This document shows, piece after piece, positions 1 through 5,041 of a DNA stretch of 5,650 bases. The notes beneath the pieces were generated by a model. The model was not told where the DNA came from. It did no database searches and was given only the letters and a program-made list of their open reading frames with translations. A program made the position numbers and the translations under genes. Position 1 is the stretch's first letter. Every line of letters starts with the position of its first letter. Source of the DNA: Candidatus Methanophagales archaeon (lineage in GTDB: Archaea; Halobacteriota; Syntropharchaeia; Alkanophagales; Methanospirareceae); the NCBI GenBank assembly GCA_030621535.1, contig JAUXHM010000078.1, positions 1-5,650 on the forward strand, written 5' to 3'.

Positions 1-798
1 GCTCAGCACCGCATAACCCGCTAAAGTTCCTATTAGCGCACCCAACGCAGGCGCTACACTTGCATAATTTACAAATGCAGATACAACCAGCATAGTAGGG
101 ATAATCGCATCGCCAAGCCCCATGTAGAATGCTTCGTCCATCTCGCTTTTACCCTTATCCTGTCCCTTTTCGCGCAGTAAAGAAAAACTCCGCTTCCGCG
201 GCAGGACAAAAAGGACAGGTATTCGCAAATCCACGATGGATTCTGCCAATGACACCATGTGCTTCGTCTTGTAAACCGCAATTGCATCGTACACCGCCAA
301 AATTATCATTAGTAGCACGATTAGTTTAGGTATTAACGAAATCCCGAATATCGCCGCTGCTCCGCCAGCTATTATCAAACCCGTTGCATCGAGGACGTAC
401 CATTCGGGATATTTATACAGCAGAAGAGTAAGTGCAATAGTGCCGATTATAGCGATATAAGCATAAGGAAGTGTAAGAACGGCCAGCACGTAATATATCG
501 TTACCGCTACCGCAGCAAGCATCACAAAATGGACAAGTTTCTGCCCGCCAAACCTGAGCACCGCGAGAATAAACGCCGTGAAACCTATGATAAGAATAAC
601 AAAATAGATGGGATTCCACACCGATTCGGGATTCTGAAACGCCTTTACTCCCGAAGCTTCAAACGGTGCCGCAAGCATCAACGCAATTACTGCCGTAAGC
701 ACGATAAAAAGACCCATTCCTATGCATAGAATAGGACTCATCTCTTGTGCTTCTGGCTCTGGTTCTGCTTTTTGTTCTTCGTTTTTGTTTTCGTTCAT
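1..798 (-). CDS. Presenilin/SPP-like A22 intramembrane aspartyl protease, C-terminus cut by left edge
   Basis: An uninterrupted minus-strand frame runs from ATG at 798 to the window edge (266 codons, no stop seen). After a charged, Glu/Lys-rich ~20-residue cytosolic N-terminus come hydrophobic segments at roughly 21-43, 63-82, 88-110, 112-128, 134-152, 155-175 and 223-245. The two catalytic signatures of presenilin-family proteases are present. The YD motif is Y170-D171 (context LAVYDAIAVYKTKHM), and the GLGD motif is G227-D230 (context FYMGLGDAIIPTML). A hydrophilic loop with basic and acidic residues (about 199-222) separates them, as expected between TM6 and TM7. The third signature, PAL in the last helix, would lie beyond the edge. 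Family knowledge: archaeal homologues (PSH) are nine-TM proteases that cut peptides inside the membrane; the natural archaeal substrate is unknown. Met20 is a possible alternative start; no clear Shine-Dalgarno precedes either. Confidence 0.88.
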   Translation of the reverse strand, partial: MNENKNEEQKAEPEPEAQEMSPILCIGMGLFIVLTAVIALMLAAPFEASGVKAFQNPESVWNPIYFVILIIGFTAFILAVLRFGGQKLVHFVMLAAVAVTIYYVLAVLTLPYAYIAIIGTIALTLLLYKYPEWYVLDATGLIIAGGAAAIFGISLIPKLIVLLMIILAVYDAIAVYKTKHMVSLAESIVDLRIPVLFVLPRKRSFSLLREKGQDKGKSEMDEAFYMGLGDAIIPTMLVVSAFVNYASVAPALGALIGTLAGYAVLS

Positions 799-812
799 CG
801 TGTTTGTTCTTG

Positions 813-841
813 TATATAAACTATAACCGCCTTCTATTTAA
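813..841 (-). promoter_or_regulatory. Candidate TATA boxes for the presenilin-like gene
   Basis: On the minus strand, TTAAATA (835-841) lies about 40 nt before the ATG at 798 and would place the transcription start near 812, giving a short leader. A second, better-looking box TTTATATA (813-820) is so close to the ATG that initiation ~25 nt downstream would fall inside the ORF, unless the true start is Met20 (codon at 741). The first box abuts the inverted repeat that starts at 842. This is inferred from spacing only. Confidence 0.35.
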
Positions 842-934
842 GACACAGATTTACACTGATTTACGCGGACTTGTTTAAGTTTGACATTGTTGATTTTTAT
901 CATCTGTCTGTGTTAATCTGCGTTAATCTGCGTC
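842..934. repeat. Imperfect inverted repeat built from a ~10-bp CACAGATTWA-like unit
   Basis: The left arm 842-870 and the reverse complement of the right arm 906-934 agree at 22 of 29 positions, and two of the mismatches would be G-U pairs in RNA. The loop is about 35 nt. Each arm is itself a tandem of a degenerate ten-base unit: CACAGATTTA CACTGATTTA CGCGGA reading plus on the left, and CGCAGATTAA CGCAGATTAA CACAGA reading minus on the right. The element fills most of the 142-nt gap between cofD and the presenilin-like gene. It could fold as a hairpin in a transcript reading out of cofD. No transposase or target duplication is visible, so it is better described as a short dispersed intergenic repeat. 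Confidence 0.7.
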
Positions 935-940
935 AATAAT

Positions 941-1945
941 TTATTTTCTATTTTCTTGATCTTTGCTTTTTCTCGTGGAAATCTGTGAAATCTTGTGGTT
1001 AATAATTTTTGGAATGGCTATTAATTCGCTTTCAAGAAACGATGCCAGTTTTTCGCTATCTTCGTCGTTTCTTATCATAATGTCTGTTTTGAGCACATTC
1101 ACTTCTTTATCCGCTGGGAATTCATCCTCCGTATCTATGATAAGCACGTCCAAGAAGTCTTCGTAACACTTGAATACTCCGTAAGGCGATACCTCAAACC
1201 CTTTTGCTTGCATGAATTTTCCCGCGGGTCCGCTTACAGGCTCATTGCCCACGATTGGTGAAATCGCCACCACTCTTTTACGTTTTAACTGCTCTCTTAC
1301 TCCTTCCAAACTCAAAATAGGTCCTATGCTCGTTATCGGGTTACTCGGTCCTATTATCACCACTTCTTCAGACTCGGAGTTCAGCACGTTCATAACTTCT
1401 TCTGATGGTTTTACGTCTTCTATACCGTCAAAAGAGACATCTGAAACTTCTGGTTCTCCCTTCTTCGATACCCAGAAATCCTGAAAATGCCGTTCGCCTT
1501 CCGGCGTGTGTATCCGCGTGCTTACGGCTCCCGGTTCATCAGTCATCGGGAGTATATTTATTTTAGCTGCAATGCCGAAACTTCTTGCGAGCAGAGCAGT
1601 CGCCTCGGTCAGACGCTTCCCCTGCCTTAACAGCTCTGACCTGATTATATGCGTTGCTCGGTCTCTATCACCGAGCATCATCGGCTCATCGTGATTTAAC
1701 TTTTTCAATGCGGTATGCGTAACAAAGCCGTCATCACGGATGCCCCACCATTTTTGCTCGTCTATTACACCCGCTAATGCATAAATTACCGAATCTATAT
1801 CGGGACAAACTAAATTGCCTGAAATCCACACGTCTTCGGCAGTGTTAACGATTATATTCAGCTCTTCTTCTTCCTCCTCCTCGAACACTCGTTTCAGTCC
1901 CACCAACAGCTTTGGTGTTCCCGTGCCGCCTGAAAGGATAATCAT
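941..1945 (-). CDS. cofD: 2-phospho-L-lactate transferase CofD (coenzyme F420 biosynthesis)
   Basis: This 334-residue protein is a CofD-type cytosolic enzyme that joins the deazaflavin FO to the phospholactyl (or related) moiety of a guanylylated precursor, giving F420-0 (or its dehydro form) and GMP. Visible family features are the N-terminal nucleotide-binding loop SGGTGTPKLL (residues 5-14), NTAEDVWISGNLVCPDIDS (34-52) with metal/phosphate-contacting acidic residues, IIGPSNPITSIGPIL (197-211) and ISPIVG...GPAGKFM (228-245). Typical members are about 300-310 residues. The excess here comes from a Glu7 run at residues 22-28 and a tail of about 19 residues after ~315 that is encoded by a dispersed repeat. 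The ATG at 1945 is preceded by a good ribosome-binding site and the protein starts directly at the conserved beta strand, so the start is firm. cobalamin- or F420-related neighbours are absent in this window; it appears to be transcribed alone. Confidence 0.95.
   Translation of the reverse strand: MIILSGGTGTPKLLVGLKRVFEEEEEEELNIIVNTAEDVWISGNLVCPDIDSVIYALAGVIDEQKWWGIRDDGFVTHTALKKLNHDEPMMLGDRDRATHIIRSELLRQGKRLTEATALLARSFGIAAKINILPMTDEPGAVSTRIHTPEGERHFQDFWVSKKGEPEVSDVSFDGIEDVKPSEEVMNVLNSESEEVVIIGPSNPITSIGPILSLEGVREQLKRKRVVAISPIVGNEPVSGPAGKFMQAKGFEVSPYGVFKCYEDFLDVLIIDTEDEFPADKEVNVLKTDIMIRNDEDSEKLASFLESELIAIPKIINHKISQISTRKSKDQENRK
969..1002 (-). repeat. Further copy of the same repeat unit inside the cofD 3' end
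   Basis: Read on the minus strand this stretch contains CACAAGATTT, CACAGATTT and CCACGAGA in tandem, clearly related to the units at 842-870 and 906-934. It lies within the coding frame and encodes the Asn-His-Lys-Ile-Ser-Gln-Ile-Ser-Thr part of the predicted CofD tail. Between it and the intergenic copies (943-968) the sequence is only A/T-rich. Confidence 0.6.
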
Positions 1946-1948
1946 TTT

Positions 1949-1984
1949 CTCCCTTTATAGTTCGTAATATACCAATTAAAAAGG
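1949..1984 (-). promoter_or_regulatory. cofD ribosome-binding site and possible promoter
   Basis: Reading minus, GGGAG (1949-1953) lies 3 nt before the ATG at 1945 in the context AAAGGGAGAAAATG; the purine-rich AAAGGGAG gives a plausible Shine-Dalgarno. An AT-rich box TTTTTAATT (1974-1982) lies ~30 nt further upstream and is the best TATA candidate, but it would leave a leader of only about ten nucleotides. The ribosome-binding site is reasonably clear; the promoter is a guess. Confidence 0.4.
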
Positions 1985-2040
1985 TTTTTTCTTTTCTTCT
2001 TTCTCCTTCCAGAAACGTTGACTTTGACGAAATAAAAATC

Positions 2041-2066
2041 TTATTTTATGTGTAGCTTCTATATCA
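2041..2066 (+). promoter_or_regulatory. Possible promoter of the Doc-like toxin gene
   Basis: The gap 1946-2081 separates two divergent genes and holds no credible ORF. Before the Doc start at 2082, TTATTTTA (2041-2048) is at a distance that would give a short leader (start near 2070), and CTATATC (2059-2065) is an alternative that is too close unless the mRNA is leaderless. No Shine-Dalgarno precedes the ATG (TCTAAACC), which also suggests a leaderless or nearly leaderless transcript. Confidence 0.25.
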
Positions 2067-2081
2067 AGATAAATCTAAACC

Positions 2082-2477
2082 ATGAACTACAAATATCTCA
2101 CAAAGGAAAATATCATACGACTGCATAAAAAGATTGTTGAAACCACGGGAGGAGAAAAAGGAATGCTAAACGAAGGTATCTTATCATTTGTATTAGATTT
2201 GATTCGCACAGAGAAATTGTATAGCGAGAACATCGGGGATTTGTTTACCCGTGCAGGGATTTTATTGCGGGGGATTATCTCAGGACATCCGTTTGTGGAC
2301 GGGAACAAAAGGGCAGGATTTGAAGCTACAGACATCTTTTTAAGGATGAATGGCTATTATTTAGAAGTTGATGCGGATGAAGGAACGGAGTTTACACTGA
2401 GTATTGCGAAGAATGAACTGGATTTAGACGGCATAATAGAATGGATAGGAAGACATATGAAGAAGGAGGAATGGTAA
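2082..2477 (+). CDS. doc: Doc/Fic-family toxin (death-on-curing type)
   Basis: The 131-residue single-domain protein has the all-helical Fic fold in its compact Doc form. An N-terminal YLTKENIIRLHKKIVE segment (5-20) and the GG...GMLNEGILSFVLDL region (23-40) are typical of death-on-curing proteins. The catalytic loop HPFVDGNKRAG (69-79) keeps H69, F71, D73, N75, K76 and R77, so it should be active. Family knowledge: phage P1 Doc, with Ala where this protein has Gly74, phosphorylates EF-Tu, whereas classical Fic proteins with Gly usually transfer AMP. The chemistry here therefore cannot be assigned from the motif alone. No Phd-like antitoxin precedes it; a small ORF follows after one base and is the obvious partner candidate. 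The inhibitory [S/T]xxxE[G/N] helix of self-controlled Fic proteins is not evident in the chain. Confidence 0.88.
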   Translation: MNYKYLTKENIIRLHKKIVETTGGEKGMLNEGILSFVLDLIRTEKLYSENIGDLFTRAGILLRGIISGHPFVDGNKRAGFEATDIFLRMNGYYLEVDADEGTEFTLSIAKNELDLDGIIEWIGRHMKKEEW

Positions 2478-2478
2478 A

Positions 2479-2595
2479 ATGCACGAGAAAAAGAAAAAAG
2501 AAAAGGAATCAAAAGAGATTGAAAAAATTGAGAAAATAATGGATGTGAGCATGGAAAAGAATAAAGAACTGCTTAAAAAGCTTGCTGAGATGTAA
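2479..2595 (+). CDS. Small Lys/Glu-rich ORF behind Doc, candidate antitoxin
   Basis: ATG at 2479 opens a 38-codon frame ending in TAA at 2593-2595, one base after the Doc stop. A strong ribosome-binding site, AAGGAGGA (2463-2470), lies inside the last Doc codons at a good distance, with GGAGG nine bases before the ATG. The product is a highly charged, probably fully helical peptide: MHEKKKKEKESK at the start, then an IEKIEKIM stretch and NKELLKKLAEM at the end, with Ile/Leu/Met spaced like an amphipathic helix. The sequence S11-x-x-x-E15 resembles half of the Fic inhibitor motif [S/T]xxxE[G/N], but the following residue is Lys, so the match is incomplete. Position, coupling and helical character suggest a Doc antitoxin in toxin-first order (inference). 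The last 23 nt overlap the 3' end of the convergent glycosyltransferase. Its A-rich 5' part could instead merely reflect a T-rich terminator on the other strand. Confidence 0.55.
   Translation: MHEKKKKEKESKEIEKIEKIMDVSMEKNKELLKKLAEM
2487..2505 (-). terminator. T-rich tract, possible terminator of the mvk-glycosyltransferase unit
   Basis: Read on the minus strand this stretch is CCTTTTCTTTTTTCTTTTT, about 70 nt after the glycosyltransferase stop (2573). Archaeal termination commonly uses such oligo-T tracts without a hairpin. The same bases encode the Lys-rich start of the small ORF on the plus strand, so both readings compete for this DNA. Confidence 0.4.
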
Positions 2596-3673
2596 TTACA
2601 CTTTTATACACGTCCAGCGTCCTCTTTGCTATCTTATCCCACGTATAGTCGCGCTCGACTATCTTCCTCGATTCAATGCCCATCTTCGCCATGTCCTCGT
2701 TTAGCATCTGTTTTATCGCAGCACCTATTTCCTTCCTTGTTGTGCCACATAGGATACCATTTCCATGGACGAAATATTTATTGTCCCCGACATCAGTAGC
2801 AATTATAGGCAGCCCCGACGCCATCGCTTCGAGCAACGCTATTGGTTGTGCTTCAAGCTTAGAAGGCAGCAAAAAAACGTCCAGATTTCGATAGAACGCA
2901 GGAGCGTCTTCAACATATCCTAACACCTCTATTTTTCCCCCTTCCTTCTTTTTTATCCTGTCGTATAACGGCCCATCTCCCGCAATCTTCAAATGGATTT
3001 TATCCGATTCTAATGCCTTCACCGCCTTTATCATCTTTATTACGTTCTTTTCTGGCGATAATCGCCCGAGGTAGCCTATGCATACGCCTTTATCGTTCTC
3101 TCTTTCCAAATTTCCTTTTTCCTCTTGTTCCTGTGCACGAGGATAAAAGCGATTTATATCCACTCCATTTGGTATGACCACCGTTTCTGTTCCGTTGCCA
3201 TTATCTCCATATCCCCATCCCTGCGTGTATCTGCGAATATCCGCTGCTATCTCTTCGCTTACCGAGATAAATTTCTTTGAACGTCCTGCGTATAATGAAG
3301 CAAGAGCCCCGATAAGGGCTTTTGCAAGCTCTCCGCTCAGGCTATCCCCTGCTGCGGCAATATGAAACGTATTGACGATATTTAACTCGGAGCAAATAGA
3401 AGAAAAGGGCAGGAAAAACTCTGATGACGTAGCTGCATGGTGTATATGGAGAATATCACAATCTTCTACCTCTCGTTTTATCTTTTTTAATGAGAAGCCA
3501 AAGTCAAAACCATAAGAAATACCACCCGAAGGATTGCCCAGCATGTAAGAGCCAAGTGAGTACTGGTCGATGTCCTTTACTTCATGCCCTAACCGCTTGA
3601 ATTCATAAGAAAGTGCATCAACGTGTGTCTTTATCCCTCCGCTCACACGCCGATGGTAAAAAGCTATTTTCAT
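2573..3673 (-). CDS. GT4-type glycosyltransferase (GT-B fold)
   Basis: This 366-residue protein is a retaining glycosyltransferase of the GT4/group 1 type, presumed to use a nucleotide-sugar donor at the cytosolic membrane face; the acceptor is not predictable. The N-terminal domain starts KIAFYHRRVSGGIKTHVDAL (2-21), with the glycine-rich loop usual in this family, and has HIHHA (76-80) and NTFHI (101-105). The linker VIPNGVDINRF (166-176) is typical. The donor-binding C-domain has GYLGRLSPEKN (200-210), IAGDGPLY (230-237), VLGYV (250-254) and the EX7E motif E274...E282 in KLEAQPIALLEAMASGLPI. A Gly/Asn-rich stretch (152-162) and a charged stretch (178-196) look like loop insertions. It starts 24 nt after the mevalonate kinase stop on the same strand, with only a weak AAAGAG before the ATG, so cotranscription is likely. 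Its tail overlaps the small ORF on the plus strand by 23 nt. Confidence 0.92.
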   Translation of the reverse strand: MKIAFYHRRVSGGIKTHVDALSYEFKRLGHEVKDIDQYSLGSYMLGNPSGGISYGFDFGFSLKKIKREVEDCDILHIHHAATSSEFFLPFSSICSELNIVNTFHIAAAGDSLSGELAKALIGALASLYAGRSKKFISVSEEIAADIRRYTQGWGYGDNGNGTETVVIPNGVDINRFYPRAQEQEEKGNLERENDKGVCIGYLGRLSPEKNVIKMIKAVKALESDKIHLKIAGDGPLYDRIKKKEGGKIEVLGYVEDAPAFYRNLDVFLLPSKLEAQPIALLEAMASGLPIIATDVGDNKYFVHGNGILCGTTRKEIGAAIKQMLNEDMAKMGIESRKIVERDYTWDKIAKRTLDVYKSVITSQQAF

Positions 3674-3697
3674 TTTTTTTCTCTTTATTGCGTGGAT

Positions 3698-4744
3698 TTA
3701 GAACATCCTTAACCCTTCTCCCCCTGTCCGCACATCCATAACAAGCGCACCGGCAATTTCCATCGCTCCTTTTAGCCTCTCCCCTGATTCACCCGGCAGG
3801 ACAACAACAGAGCCGACACCGCCCATCTCGTCCAAACCCCCTGCTCCTGTTACTTTTGCACCCAGTGCACCCAATTCCTGCGAGAGTTTCACGAGTTCGC
3901 TTAGTCGTCTCGGAACCACGCCTATTGCATCCAGCAAACCATGATTTATGTTCATCAATGCTCCTAACTTCACAAAATCGCTTTCCTCTATCGCCGTAAC
4001 TGCCTGTGCCGTTATCTCATCAGAAACATCGAATATAGCATCGTATATGCCCTTAAAAACTTCTTTTCGCTCTTTAACCTGTTCTACAATTTTCTTTGTC
4101 TTTAGTCCCATCTCGGAAAATTCTTTCGTAGCCATACTCAAAGGTGTGCTGCCAATGCAGCCTACCATCAAATTTAGTTCCGCTAAATGCAATCGCTTTA
4201 CCTCGCCGGACTTTACCAACACATAGCCACCATACGTTGAAATTGCCGTATCAATAGGACTCGCAGCACCTTGAACCCTGCGTTCGACGCGGTTTGCATC
4301 TTCTCTTATCCCGTCCAAATCGCCGTTTACGCCAAAATATTCTTTGAGTGCTGCAATGGTAGCAACACAAGTCGCTGCTGAAGAGCCCAGCCCGGCGGAA
4401 AGCGGTATCTCGGACTTTATTTCTATCTCTACCCCCTCTCCACCTATTCCATATTTCTCTTCAAGATACCGTATTGATTCTCTGACATACGCAATTGCAT
4501 TTGCCGCAGCGTCATAGTCCTTATATGGTCGTGCTTTCTCTTCTCCCGTGGCTAAATTCATTTCCAGGCCAAAAGTAGGGATATTCGCTATTTTTACGTG
4601 ATACCCGCTCCTTTCCCCACTTGACGCTTCCACTACAAGCCGCCGGTTTATAGCTGCAGCTAACGCTCGTTTACCATACACCACAAAATGCTCTCCAAAC
4701 AGTATTACCTTAGCAGGCACGGATGCTCGTATTTTTTTCACCAT
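3698..4744 (-). CDS. mvk: Mevalonate kinase (GHMP family), start moved to internal ATG
   Basis: This cytosolic GHMP-family kinase phosphorylates mevalonate with ATP, a step in making isoprenoids and thus archaeal lipids. The start chosen at 4744 gives 348 residues beginning MVKKIRASVPAKVILFGEH. Family motifs, numbered from that Met, are PAKVILFGEHFVVYG (10-24), IPLSAGLGSSAAT (113-125; ATP phosphate loop), GAASPID (159-165, with D165 as the likely catalytic Asp), SMATKEF (203-209) and the third motif GAKVTGAGG (295-303). Motif 3 is odd: after GAGG the chain reads LDEMGGVGSVVVL instead of continuing directly as in the usual GAGGGGC. The frame also has an ATG at 4780 that would add 12 non-family residues, but a TATA-like box directly abuts it, so a transcript would start downstream. 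The gene heads a likely two-gene unit with the glycosyltransferase and is divergent from the toxin-antitoxin operon. Confidence 0.93.
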   Translation of the reverse strand: MVKKIRASVPAKVILFGEHFVVYGKRALAAAINRRLVVEASSGERSGYHVKIANIPTFGLEMNLATGEEKARPYKDYDAAANAIAYVRESIRYLEEKYGIGGEGVEIEIKSEIPLSAGLGSSAATCVATIAALKEYFGVNGDLDGIREDANRVERRVQGAASPIDTAISTYGGYVLVKSGEVKRLHLAELNLMVGCIGSTPLSMATKEFSEMGLKTKKIVEQVKERKEVFKGIYDAIFDVSDEITAQAVTAIEESDFVKLGALMNINHGLLDAIGVVPRRLSELVKLSQELGALGAKVTGAGGLDEMGGVGSVVVLPGESGERLKGAMEIAGALVMDVRTGGEGLRMF

Positions 4745-4780
4745 CTTGCCACAAAAGTTAATAACACTATACCATCTCAT

Positions 4781-4792
4781 ATATATTTAAAC
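4781..4792 (-). promoter_or_regulatory. TATA-like box of the mvk promoter
   Basis: Read minus, GTTTAAATATAT is the clearest TATA-like element in the window. Initiation about 25 nt downstream of its centre would be near 4760, giving a ~15-nt leader to the ATG at 4744 and excluding the ATG at 4780. Only a weak GGCAAG precedes the 4744 ATG, so translation may rely on the short leader. Confidence 0.55.
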
Positions 4793-4813
4793 TACAATCA
4801 ACAAAAAAGAAAT

Positions 4814-4825
4814 TAAAAGCTTTTA
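4814..4825 (+). promoter_or_regulatory. 12-bp perfect palindrome in the antitoxin promoter, possible operator
   Basis: TAAAAGCTTTTA is a perfect palindrome lying 37 bp before the antitoxin start, and it overlaps the AT-rich sequence that is the best TATA candidate (AATTAAAA at 4811-4818 or TTTTATA at 4821-4827). Type II antitoxins usually autorepress by binding palindromes at the promoter, so this is a sensible operator candidate. It is also only ~21 bp from the divergent mvk TATA-like box. A ribosome-binding site AGGGG (4846-4850) follows, 11 nt before the GTG. Confidence 0.4.
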
Positions 4826-4861
4826 TAGTGCCGTCAGAAAATTTTAGGGGAATAAAAAGCC

Positions 4862-5041
4862 GTGAGTATCGCTAAGGAAGAAGCAAAGAAGCTCATTGAC
4901 AAGTTGCCAGAACATGCAACGTGGGATGACATTATGTATGAATTGTATGTTAAGAAGAAGATAGCAGTTGCTTTGAAAGCTGCTGAAGAAGGGCAAGTTA
5001 TCTCTCATGAGGAGGTTAAAAAGCGACTTCTTTCACAATGA
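4862..5041 (+). CDS. Small antitoxin of a RelBE/ParDE-like module (GTG start)
   Basis: A GTG at 4862 opens a 59-codon frame ending in TGA at 5039-5041. The in-frame stop at 4853-4855 and AGGGG at 4846-4850 fix the start region. The peptide is charged and mostly helical: SIAKEEAKKLIDKLPEHATW, then DDIMYELYVKKKIAVAL, and ends GQVISHEEVKKRLLSQ. The pattern KLP...TWDDIMYELYV...GxVISHEEVKKR is one I associate with small antitoxins paired with RelE/ParE toxins. The N-terminal part probably carries dimerisation or DNA binding and the C-terminal helix wraps the toxin (inference). The stop overlaps the toxin start as ATGA (5038-5041), so translation is coupled. I cannot place it in a specific antitoxin superfamily with certainty. 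Confidence 0.85.
   Translation: MSIAKEEAKKLIDKLPEHATWDDIMYELYVKKKIAVALKAAEEGQVISHEEVKKRLLSQ

Noticed and set aside
69..619. Short minus-strand ORFs (69-287, 413-619) and plus-strand ORFs (129-329, 529-729)
   Set aside because: They lie over the continuous minus-strand presenilin-like frame that has the catalytic motifs, and their translations are low-quality, Cys/Arg/Ser-rich shadows.
842..934. Insertion sequence remnant or MITE
   Set aside because: An inverted repeat exists, but there is no target-site duplication or transposase trace, and the internal tandem unit structure points to a short dispersed repeat.
842..1002. CRISPR array
   Set aside because: The units are ~10 bp, degenerate, inverted and without regular unique spacers, so they do not form a CRISPR.
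2087..2335. Minus-strand ORF opposite Doc
   Set aside because: It is the antisense shadow of the Doc frame, with no recognisable motif and no ribosome-binding site.
2471..2539. Alternative ATG at 2471 in another frame after Doc
   Set aside because: It would give a ~22-residue Arg/Lys peptide overlapping the Doc stop, and GGAGG is only one base away, too close to act; the 2479 frame has the proper spacing.
4745..4780. 12-residue N-terminal extension of mevalonate kinase
   Set aside because: It does not resemble the family N-terminus and its ATG abuts the TATA-like box, so it is unlikely to be transcribed.
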